From NCBI GenBank assembly GCA_905200545.1, contig CAJKKQ010000002.1, forward strand, positions 62,001-126,000: 64,000 bases of DNA, written 5' to 3'. Origin of the DNA: an uncultured Oscillibacter sp. (GTDB taxonomy: Bacteria > Bacillota > Clostridia > Oscillospirales > Oscillospiraceae). This document shows positions 51,752 through 58,559 of the stretch, piece after piece (the stretch's first letter is position 1; the number at the start of each line of letters is the position of its first letter). Under the pieces are notes generated by a model that was not told the DNA's origin, ran no database searches, and saw only the letters and a program-made list of their open reading frames with translations. Made by a program: the position numbers and the translations under genes.

Positions 51752-52750
51752 TTACTTGCGGCTCTCTGCCACGGCAACGGCCACAGCCACGGTGGCGCCC
51801 ACCATGGGGTTGTTGCCCATGCCCAAAAAGCCCATCATCTCCACGTGGGCAGGCACAGAGGAGGAGCCGGCGAACTGGGCGTCGGAGTGCATGCGGCCCA
51901 TGGTGTCGGTCATGCCATAGCTGGCAGGGCCGGCGGCCATGTTGTCCGGGTGCAGGGTACGGCCGGTGCCGCCGCCGGAGGCCACGGAGAAATACTTCTT
52001 GCCCTGCTCGATGCACTCTTTCTTATAGGTGCCGGCCACAGGGTGCTGGAAACGGGTGGGGTTGGTAGAGTTGCCGGTGATGGACACGTCCACACCCTCG
52101 TGGTGCATGATGGCCACGCCCTCCCGGACATCGTCGGCGCCGTAGCAGCGGACGTTGGCCCGCTCGCCCTCGGAGTAGCGGATCTCCCGGACGATCTTCA
52201 GTTCGCTGGTGTAGTAGTCGAACTGGGTCTGAACGTAGGTGAAGCCGTTGATGCGGGAGATGATCTGGGCAGCGTCCTTGCCCAGGCCGTTGAGGATCAC
52301 CCGCAGGGGCTCCTTGCGGGCCTTGTTGGCGTTGCGGACGATGCCGATGGCGCCCTCAGCGGCGGCAAAGGACTCGTGGCCGGCCAGGAAGGCGAAGCAC
52401 TTGGTCTCGTCCCGCAGCAGCATGGCGCCCAGGTTGCCGTGGCCCAGGCCCACCTTGCGGTCCTCGGCCACGGAGCCGGGGATGCAGAAAGCCTGGAGGC
52501 CCTCGCCGATAGCCTCGGCAGCGTCGGCAGCGGTGGCCACGTTCTTCTTCAGCGCGATGGCAGCGCCCACGCAGTACGCCCAGGCAGCGTTCTCAAAGCA
52601 GATGGGCTGGATGCCCTTGACGATTTCGTAGGGGTCGAAGCCGGCAGCCTTGCAGATGTCCCGGCACTCCTCCACGCTGGAAATTCCGTACTGAGCCAGG
52701 ACGGAATTGATCTTGTCGATTCTTCTTTCGTAGCTTTCAAACAGAGCCAT
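51752..52750 (-). CDS. GGGtGRT family protein, function unknown
   Basis: 332 residues. Named after the motif seen here as SVASGGGTGRTLHPDNMAAGP (about residues 265-285). Other conserved-looking parts are IQPICFENAAWAYCVGAAIALK, LGHGNLGAMLLRDETKCFAFLAGHESFAAAEGAIG, RVILNGLGKDAAQIISRINGFTYV, GEGVAIMHHEGVDVSITGNSTNPTRFQHP-like region and FLGMGNNPMVGATVAVAVAVA. No catalytic function is established for the family. It follows the IscU-like gene by 19 bp and shares its consensus promoter. The Cys residues and partner suggest a role in iron-sulfur handling. Confidence 0.9.
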   Translation of the reverse strand: MALFESYERRIDKINSVLAQYGISSVEECRDICKAAGFDPYEIVKGIQPICFENAAWAYCVGAAIALKKNVATAADAAEAIGEGLQAFCIPGSVAEDRKVGLGHGNLGAMLLRDETKCFAFLAGHESFAAAEGAIGIVRNANKARKEPLRVILNGLGKDAAQIISRINGFTYVQTQFDYYTSELKIVREIRYSEGERANVRCYGADDVREGVAIMHHEGVDVSITGNSTNPTRFQHPVAGTYKKECIEQGKKYFSVASGGGTGRTLHPDNMAAGPASYGMTDTMGRMHSDAQFAGSSSVPAHVEMMGFLGMGNNPMVGATVAVAVAVAESRK

Positions 52751-52769
52751 TGGTCAATTCCTCCTTTTC

Positions 52770-53462
52770 TTATTCGTGACGGGGGTCGATATACTTCACG
52801 GCGGCGTCAAACTGGCCGTAGCGGCCCTTGGCGGCCTCCATGGCCTCGTTTGCGTCCGTGCCCTTCTTGATGGCATCCATCATCTTGCCCAGGTTGATGA
52901 ACTCGTAACCGATGATCTCATCGTCCTTGTTCAGGGCGATGCGGGTGACATAACCCTCGGCCATCTCCAGATAGCGGGGGCCCTTGGCCTTGGAGGCGAA
53001 CATGGTGCCCACCTGGCTGCGCAGGCCCTTGCCCAGATCCTCCAGAGAGGCGCCGATGGGCAGTCCGCCCTCGGAGAAGGCAGTCTGGGTGCGGCCGTAG
53101 ACGATCTGCAGGAACAGCTCCCGCATGGCGGTGTTGATGGCGTCGCACACCAGGTCGGTGTTCAGGGCCTCCAGAATGGTCTTGCCCACCAGGATCTCAG
53201 AGGCCATGGCGGCGGAGTGGGTCATACCGGAGCAGCCCAGGGTCTCCACCAGGGCCTCCTCGATGATGCCGTCCTTGACGTTGAGGGTCAGCTTGCAGGC
53301 ACCCTGCTGGGGAGCACACCAGCCCACACCGTGAGTGAGGCCGGAGATGTCCTTGATTTCCTTGGCCTGAACCCACTTGCCCTCCTCGGGGATGGGAGCG
53401 GGACCATGGTACGCGCCCTTGGCAACGGGGCACATGTTCTGCACTTCGGTAGAATAGATCAT
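52770..53462 (-). CDS. IscU/NifU-like iron-sulfur scaffold protein
   Basis: 230 residues. The middle resembles the IscU/NifU N-terminal fold: GVGWCAPQQGACKLTLNVKDGIIEEALVETLGCSGMTHSAAMASEILVGKTILEAL. Its LGCSGMTHSAAMASEILVGKT part parallels the GCGSAIASSSLVTEWVKGKT segment of IscU. An extra N-terminal Cys (MCPVAKGAYHGPAPIPEEG) and a C-terminal extension distinguish it. The start at 53462 follows AAAGGAA; the longer frame crosses the promoter. It is always-first partner of the GGGtGRT gene here. No iscS or other isc/suf genes adjoin. Confidence 0.88.
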   Translation of the reverse strand: MIYSTEVQNMCPVAKGAYHGPAPIPEEGKWVQAKEIKDISGLTHGVGWCAPQQGACKLTLNVKDGIIEEALVETLGCSGMTHSAAMASEILVGKTILEALNTDLVCDAINTAMRELFLQIVYGRTQTAFSEGGLPIGASLEDLGKGLRSQVGTMFASKAKGPRYLEMAEGYVTRIALNKDDEIIGYEFINLGKMMDAIKKGTDANEAMEAAKGRYGQFDAAVKYIDPRHE

Positions 53463-53546
53463 GTTCGTGCGTTCCTTTCTTTCCTTCTCGATATATGCTT
53501 CGGAAACCAGCTGTTTTTCAGGTCTTCCGGAGGTTTTCCGCACAAC

Positions 53547-53575
53547 ATTATATCGGTAAACGATTACCTTGTCAA
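53547..53575 (-). promoter_or_regulatory. Consensus promoter with LacI-type operator in spacer
   Basis: The minus strand has TTGACA, exactly 17 bp, TATAAT, a perfect sigma-A promoter. The spacer holds GGTAAACGATTACC (53555-53568), a near-perfect dyad centred on CG as in LacI-family operators. Confidence 0.88.
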
Positions 53576-53698
53576 GCAACCCAAGGCATTTGGACCTCCC
53601 CGCAGAAAGGCCAAATTTTAGCCGCTTTTCCTGTGAAAAACGGCTAAAAACGGCCCGAGCGCTCATCGCCCGGGAAAGGTTAATCTTCCATCATATGG

Positions 53699-53731
53699 AA
53701 AAAGCCCCTCCGCCTGAGCGGAGGGGCTTTG
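53699..53731 (-). terminator. Terminator after hppA
   Basis: AAAGCCCCTCCGC, loop CTGA, GCGGAGGGGCTTT; on the minus strand it ends in TTTTT. Confidence 0.9.
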
Positions 53732-53756
53732 GACATTTGAAACAGAAGATTCCGGC

Positions 53757-55889
53757 TTACAGGAAATTCATCACGTTGAAGGCCAGGATCAAACCGGAGA
53801 ACACGATGGAAACCGTGGAGCAGAGCTTGATGAGGATGTTCAGGGACGGGCCGGAGGTATCCTTGAAGGGATCGCCCACGGTGTCGCCCACCACGGCAGC
53901 CTTGTGCTGCTCGGAGCCCTTGCCGCCGTGATGGCCGCCCTCGATATACTTCTTGGCATTGTCCCAGGCGCCGCCGGCGTTGGACATGAACACGGCCATG
54001 GCAAAGCCGGTGACAGACACGCCGCCCAGCAATCCCACCACACCGGTGGGGCCCAGGATCAATCCGGTGGCCAGGGGGACGATGATGGCCAGCAGAGCGG
54101 GAGCCACCATCTCATGCAGGGCGCCCTTGGTGCACAGGGCCACGCAGGAGGCGTAGTCGGGATCGGCCTTGTACTCCATGATGCCGGCGATCTCCTTGAA
54201 CTGGCGGCGGACTTCCACCACGATGGACTGGGCCGCCTTCTGCACCGCGCTCATGGTAAAGGCGGAGAACACGAAGGTCAGCATGGCGCCGATGAACATG
54301 CCCACCAGAACCGTGGGGCTGGTGAGGGTGAAGTTGAGGGTCTCGGTGGTGTTCTCCTGAACGATGTTGACATAGGAGACCAGCAGGGCCAGGGCGGTCA
54401 GAGATGCAGAGCCGATGGCGAAGCCCTTGCCGGTGGCGGCGGTGGTGTTGCCCAGGGAATCCAGCGCGTCGGTGCGCTCCCGGACGGTCTCCGGCAGGCC
54501 GCTCATCTCGGCGATGCCGCCGGCGTTGTCGGCCACGGGGCCATAGGCGTCGGTGGCCAGGGTGATGCCCAGGGTGGAAAGCATGCCCACACCGGCGATG
54601 CCGATGCCGTAGAGGCCCTTGTTGAAGGCATCGGTAAAGGCGCCGGACTCATCCACGATGACGGTGGAGCCGCCGGCGCAGAAGTAGCTCAGCAGCACGG
54701 CCACCGCCACGATGAGGATGGAGGTCATGGTGGACTTGAGGCCCAAGGAGATACCGCCGATGATGATGGTGGCAGAGCCGGTCTCGGAGGCAGCCGCCAG
54801 CTCCTGAGTGGGCTTATAGGTATCGGAGGTGTAATACTCGGTGAAGTAGCCGATGGCGCAACCGCCGATGAGGCCGCAGAGGATGGCCACATACACGCCC
54901 ATCTGGCCGTCCAGAATGATATAGGTGAGGGGCGCAGCCAGAATCGCCGCCAGGATGGCAGCGGTATAGGTACCGGTGCGCAGGCTCTTGAGCAGGGACT
55001 CCTGGGTGGCGTCCTCCTTGGTCTTCACCAGGAAGGAACCGATGATGGAGCAGATAATGCCGGTCACTGCCAGGGCCACCGGCAGCAGCAATCCGCCCCA
55101 GCCGTAGCCGCCCACGGCACCCAGGGCAAAGGTGGCGAGAATGGAACCTACGTAGGACTCGTACAGGTCGGCGCCCATGCCGGCCACGTCGCCCACGTTG
55201 TCGCCCACGTTGTCGGCGATGGTGGCGGGGTTGCGGGGGTCATCCTCAGGGATGCCGGCCTCCACCTTGCCCACCAGATCCGCGCCCACGTCGGCGGCCT
55301 TGGTGTAGATGCCGCCGCCCACACGGGCAAAGAGGGCCATGAAGGAAGCGCCCATGCCGTTCATGACCATGATGTTGCCCAGGGCAACGGGGTCATTCAC
55401 GCCGAAGGCATAGCGCAGCAGGAAGAACCAGATGGTAATATCCAGCATGCCCAGGCCCACCACGGTGAAGCCCATGACGGAGCCGGAGGAAAATGCCACC
55501 CGCAGGCCCTTGTTGAGGCTCTCGGAGGCCGCCTGGGCAGTCCGGGCATTGGAGTTGGTGGCGATCTTCATGCCGATGAAGCCCGCCAGCATGGACCAGA
55601 TGCCGCCGGTCAGGAAGGCAAAGGGAGTGAACTTGGAGAGCATCTGCCCGCCGGAGGCGAAGGCGATGATCAGCAAAATCACAAACACCACCACAAACAC
55701 CTTGGCCACCGTGGTGTACTGATGCTTGAGGTAGGCGTTGGCGCCCTCTCGAATGGAAGCGGCGATCTTGCGCATCTTTTCAGTTCCCTCGGAATAAGAC
55801 ATGACCTTGCCCCGCTGGATCCATGCGAAGGCCAGGGCCAATGCCGCGCCGACAAAACCGATCCAAAACAGGTTTTCCATTTTCTTCAC
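53757..55889 (-). CDS. hppA: Membrane-bound pyrophosphatase (K+-stimulated, probably Na+-pumping)
   Basis: 710 residues, about 16 transmembrane helices. It uses pyrophosphate hydrolysis to export cations. The substrate site DVGADLVGKVEAGIPEDDPRNPATIADNVGDNVGD is intact. The gate segment reads ADLYESYVGS, with Glu at the position seen in Na+-pumping enzymes (plant H+ pumps read ADLFGSYAES). The K+ determinant GNTTAATGKG has Ala rather than Lys, indicating K+ stimulation. The assignment is by comparison with known motifs; a dual Na+/H+ pump is possible. It would add to the ion gradient made by Rnf. Confidence 0.94.
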   Translation of the reverse strand: MKKMENLFWIGFVGAALALAFAWIQRGKVMSYSEGTEKMRKIAASIREGANAYLKHQYTTVAKVFVVVFVILLIIAFASGGQMLSKFTPFAFLTGGIWSMLAGFIGMKIATNSNARTAQAASESLNKGLRVAFSSGSVMGFTVVGLGMLDITIWFFLLRYAFGVNDPVALGNIMVMNGMGASFMALFARVGGGIYTKAADVGADLVGKVEAGIPEDDPRNPATIADNVGDNVGDVAGMGADLYESYVGSILATFALGAVGGYGWGGLLLPVALAVTGIICSIIGSFLVKTKEDATQESLLKSLRTGTYTAAILAAILAAPLTYIILDGQMGVYVAILCGLIGGCAIGYFTEYYTSDTYKPTQELAAASETGSATIIIGGISLGLKSTMTSILIVAVAVLLSYFCAGGSTVIVDESGAFTDAFNKGLYGIGIAGVGMLSTLGITLATDAYGPVADNAGGIAEMSGLPETVRERTDALDSLGNTTAATGKGFAIGSASLTALALLVSYVNIVQENTTETLNFTLTSPTVLVGMFIGAMLTFVFSAFTMSAVQKAAQSIVVEVRRQFKEIAGIMEYKADPDYASCVALCTKGALHEMVAPALLAIIVPLATGLILGPTGVVGLLGGVSVTGFAMAVFMSNAGGAWDNAKKYIEGGHHGGKGSEQHKAAVVGDTVGDPFKDTSGPSLNILIKLCSTVSIVFSGLILAFNVMNFL

Positions 55890-55923
55890 TCCTTATTTGG
55901 TTTTTGCTTTCCAGTGCATTTCT

Positions 55924-55951
55924 ATTCTAGCATATGTGAACGTTTTTTCAA
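55924..55951 (-). promoter_or_regulatory. Promoter of hppA
   Basis: The minus strand has TTGAAA, a 16-bp spacer and TAGAAT, 35 bp before hppA. Confidence 0.7.
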
Positions 55952-56042
55952 GGTAAGATTTTCATGTTTCTTACGCAAACGTTGTAATTTTTACGTTTTG
56001 AACAAAAAGTTTGTCTCGGTACAAACATTTTGCCCTCTTCAG

Positions 56043-56182
56043 GTGCAAAATTTGCGGAAAAACCCGGTTTTTTCCGTGCAAAATTTGCGTTCGTGTAAAA
56101 AAAATTCCCCTCCGGGCGGCAACCGCCAAGAGGGGTCGTAAATTTTGCGTGAAAAAACCGCTGTTTTTTGCGGAGAATTTGC
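56043..56182. repeat. GCAAAATTTGCG boxes upstream of hppA
   Basis: GTGCAAAATTTGCG occurs twice (56043-56056, 56076-56089), 33 bp apart. Related GTAAATTTTGCG (from 56138) and GAGAATTTGCG (near 56173) boxes flank the terminator hairpin. The box is a near-palindrome, so it may be a protein-binding site. Confidence 0.5.
56098..56136 (-). terminator. Terminator of the IseA-like lipoprotein gene
   Basis: CCCCTC-TTGGCGG pairs imperfectly with CCGCC-GAGGGG, followed on the minus strand by a run of eight T. Confidence 0.82.
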
Positions 56183-56186
56183 GTAC

Positions 56187-56840
56187 TTAATACAGCAGCC
56201 AGAAGTCGGTGAACACCCATTCCCCGTCTACCAACTGGTAGGGGAACGAGGCGCACTCCACACCCGTGACGGTCGTCTGGTCAGCAGCCAGCAGATCCAC
56301 GGTGGCATTGACACAGTAGGATGTGTCGTCCAGCCGCTCTACCTGCGTGGTCAGGTTCCCCTTACGGCGATCCCGATCCCGGCCGCCGGCGGTGACGTAC
56401 AGCGCGCCGTCCAACTCCCGATACAGGGGCGTATCCCCGCCGGTGGCCAGCAGCCGCTCCGTCAGCTCCGGGGAAAACACGCTCTGCAGATAGGCCCGCA
56501 GATCACTCATGGTCTCCACACCCGGATAATCCACCTTCCAGTAGGTGCGCCCATCCACGCTTTGACTCTCTGCGCCGGCGGGCAGGGGCGTCAGCTCGAA
56601 CCAGCCGCAGATCTTCTCTGCCCGCTGGTAGGCGTTGAGAATCTCCTCATCCACCAACTGGCGGGATGCATCCTCCACCTGCTCGGCGGCCAGTGCGCCC
56701 TCTTCTCCGAACTGCACTGTGTCTGTCTCTTCCTGCAGTACCGGCGCTTCGTCAGTCATCTCCGACGTGGTGCCGTCCGCACCGCAGCCGCACAGGAACA
56801 GCACACAGAGCAGTCCCAACAGTATCATCTTCTTTCCCAT
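56187..56840 (-). CDS. Lipoprotein, IseA-like
   Basis: 217 residues. A signal peptide with a lipobox-like LCVLFLCGCG end is followed by an acidic spacer and a domain from about residue 65. That domain (AYQRAEKICGWFELTPLPAGAESQSVDGRTYWKVDYPGVETMSDLRAYLQSVFSPELTERLL) resembles the IseA/YoeB family of DL-endopeptidase inhibitors, which curb cell-wall hydrolases. The match is by overall pattern and is tentative. The start is set at the ATG at 56840 behind GGGGGAG. It could moderate the M23-type enzymes of this strain. Confidence 0.65.
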   Translation of the reverse strand: MGKKMILLGLLCVLFLCGCGADGTTSEMTDEAPVLQEETDTVQFGEEGALAAEQVEDASRQLVDEEILNAYQRAEKICGWFELTPLPAGAESQSVDGRTYWKVDYPGVETMSDLRAYLQSVFSPELTERLLATGGDTPLYRELDGALYVTAGGRDRDRRKGNLTTQVERLDDTSYCVNATVDLLAADQTTVTGVECASFPYQLVDGEWVFTDFWLLY

Positions 56841-57002
56841 GGCTCTCCCCCACCTTTCCGCGCCCATCCCGGCTCCGGTCCGGACACGGTCCTCCTTGTG
56901 AGTTTATTCTATCAGGACAGTGGGGAAAAATCCACAGAATTCTGCAAGATTCTTCCTTTTTAGTAAAATTTCGCGGTTTGTCCGCGGCCAGTCCGCAAAA
57001 AA

Positions 57003-57030
57003 GAAAAAACCCACGCCGGACGGCGTGGTT
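57003..57030 (-). terminator. Terminator of the small peptide gene
   Basis: CCACGCCG-GA-CGGCGTGG hairpin (57011-57028), followed on the minus strand by GTTTTTTCTTTTTT. Confidence 0.9.
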
Positions 57031-57049
57031 CCCTCTTTTTTCGCGTTTC

Positions 57050-57130
57050 TTACCGCTCACTGCAGTCCCAATCCTGAGACTGGAAGATCAGATCGTCCAC
57101 ATCGTCAAAAACCAAAAATTCCAGCTTCAT
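57050..57130 (-). CDS. 26-residue acidic peptide, function unknown
   Basis: Too short for most gene callers. ATG at 57130 follows AAAGGAGG at good distance and the frame ends in TAA at 57050. The peptide begins MKLEFLVFDD and ends DWDCSER. It holds eight acidic residues, two basic residues and one Cys (Cys23), with an alternating Asp/hydrophobic centre. A near-consensus promoter lies just upstream and an intrinsic terminator just downstream, so the unit is complete. No modification enzyme or transporter is directly next to it, although a MarR-ABC operon is divergent. It could be a signalling or inhibitory peptide, or a decoded leader. Confidence 0.7.
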   Translation of the reverse strand: MKLEFLVFDDVDDLIFQSQDWDCSER

Positions 57131-57165
57131 ATCCACATTCCTCCTTTCCTTTTTGATCGTGACCC

Positions 57166-57194
57166 AGTATAGCACTCCCGTTTCAAATATGCAA
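57166..57194 (-). promoter_or_regulatory. Promoter of the 26-residue peptide gene
   Basis: The minus strand has TTGCAT, a 17-bp spacer and TATACT, 36 bp before the start codon. Confidence 0.8.
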
Positions 57195-57288
57195 GCGATT
57201 TTTCGTCTAATTATATGAAATTATTGTTAACTTTTTGTGCAATATGGGGATTCTTGTAAAGGATTCGTCAGGGTTTGACAGAGATCCA

Positions 57289-57349
57289 TTGCAGGCAGAA
57301 CGGGAGACTGCTATAATACACCATGCAAATAGTTAATAGTATGAATTAT
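57289..57349 (+). promoter_or_regulatory. Promoter and candidate MarR operator
   Basis: TTGCAG, a 17-bp spacer, TATAAT (57312-57317). An AT-rich dyad TAAT-N7-ATTA lies between the -10 and the marR-type start, where the repressor could bind. Confidence 0.7.
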
Positions 57350-57363
57350 ATGGAGGCACTGTG

Positions 57364-57786
57364 ATGGAAACTGCCGCACTTCGCCGGGACCTGATCGGTT
57401 CCCTGCAAAATGTATATCACCTGGAGGCCTTCGCGGCTCTGGCAGAACTGCTGCAGGGGGAGTCCCTGGTGCTTACCGGCCTGCTCTCTCACCAGGAGGG
57501 CGTGGTGCATCCCTCGGATCTGAGCCGGGAGCTGCATCTCTCCCGCCCCAGGATCACCGCCGCCCTGAGCGCCTTGCAGCGAAAGGGCCTCATCGCCATG
57601 CACCGCAGTCCCACAGACCGGCGGCGCATCCAGGTATCCATCACGGAGGCCGGGCGGGAGAGCATCGGCGGCCGCCTGGTGCGGATGGAGGCCTATTTTG
57701 ACAAAATGCTCTCGGGCCTGGGAGAGGCCGACGCCCGGGAGCTGATCCGCCTCATTGACCGCTGCGTGGAGGTGATGGAAGCATGA
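57364..57786 (+). CDS. MarR-family transcriptional regulator
   Basis: 140 residues. A winged helix (VVHPSDLSRELHLSRPRITAALSALQRKGLIAMHRSPTDRRRIQVSITEAGRE) sits between dimerisation helices. It is a ligand- or redox-responsive repressor family. ATG at 57364 is favoured over the GTG just before it by distance from GGAGG. Its stop overlaps the ATPase start by 4 bp (ATGA), so regulator and transporter are coupled, and it probably controls its own operon. Confidence 0.92.
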   Translation: METAALRRDLIGSLQNVYHLEAFAALAELLQGESLVLTGLLSHQEGVVHPSDLSRELHLSRPRITAALSALQRKGLIAMHRSPTDRRRIQVSITEAGRESIGGRLVRMEAYFDKMLSGLGEADARELIRLIDRCVEVMEA

Positions 57787-58490
57787 GCGAGCCCTTTGTG
57801 GTCTTTGACCATGTCTCAAAAATCTATCAGACCGGAGAGGTGGCCATTAAGGCGGCGGACAATGTCTCCTTTACCGTGGAGCGGGGCGAGTTCGTGGTGA
57901 TCGTGGGGCCCTCCGGCGCCGGCAAGACCACGGTTTTGAACATGCTGGGAGGAATGGACGGGTGTACCAGCGGCACCATCACCGTGGACGGGGCCGTCAT
58001 CAGCGGATACAACGCCAAGCAGCTCACCGGCTACCGCCGCCATGACATCGGCTTCGTGTTCCAGTTCTACAATCTGGTGCAGAACCTGACGGCCCTGGAA
58101 AATGTGGAGCTGGCGGCTCAGATCTGCAAGGATCCCCTGGACGCCGCCACCGTATTGGACGAGGTGGGCCTCACCGACCGGAAGAACAACTTCCCCGCCC
58201 AGCTCTCCGGCGGCGAGCAGCAGCGGGTGGCCATTGCCCGGGCCCTGGCCAAAAATCCGAAGCTGCTTTTATGCGACGAGCCCACCGGTGCCCTGGACGA
58301 CCAGACGGGCCGGGCCATTTTGAAACTGCTGCAGGATACCTGCCGGGAAAAGGGCGTGACGGTCATCGTCATCACCCACAACAGCGCCCTGACTCCCATG
58401 GCGGACCGGGTCATCCGGATCCGCAACGGCACGGTGTCGGATGAGACGCGCAACGACCATCCCACCCCGGTGGAGGAGATCCAGTGGTAA
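57783..58490 (+). CDS. ABC transporter ATPase (MacB/LolD type)
   Basis: 235 residues. Walker A GPSGAGKTTVL, Q-loop FVFQFYNLVQNLTALENVEL, signature LSGGEQQRVAIARALAKNP, Walker B LLLCDEPTGALD and the H-loop VIVITHN are all complete. The family powers FtsX-type permeases that act on envelope substrates rather than classic import. It lies between the MarR gene and the giant permease, forming one operon. Confidence 0.95.
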   Translation: MSEPFVVFDHVSKIYQTGEVAIKAADNVSFTVERGEFVVIVGPSGAGKTTVLNMLGGMDGCTSGTITVDGAVISGYNAKQLTGYRRHDIGFVFQFYNLVQNLTALENVELAAQICKDPLDAATVLDEVGLTDRKNNFPAQLSGGEQQRVAIARALAKNPKLLLCDEPTGALDDQTGRAILKLLQDTCREKGVTVIVITHNSALTPMADRVIRIRNGTVSDETRNDHPTPVEEIQW

Positions 58491-58559
58491 GGGGCCATGG
58501 GGGCCCATGATGCAATCGGGTATTTGCACCGGAAAAATTTTCAGGAAAGGAGGAGCGTC

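Noticed and set aside
53904..56141. Plus-strand open frame of 745 codons, Gly/His-rich, opposite hppA
   Set aside because: Composition reflects the complement of Ala/Gly/Val-rich membrane helices; no family match.
56920..57156. 78-codon plus-strand frame over the peptide gene
   Set aside because: It reads through a terminator hairpin, lacks a ribosome binding site and is antisense to the 26-codon gene with full expression signals.
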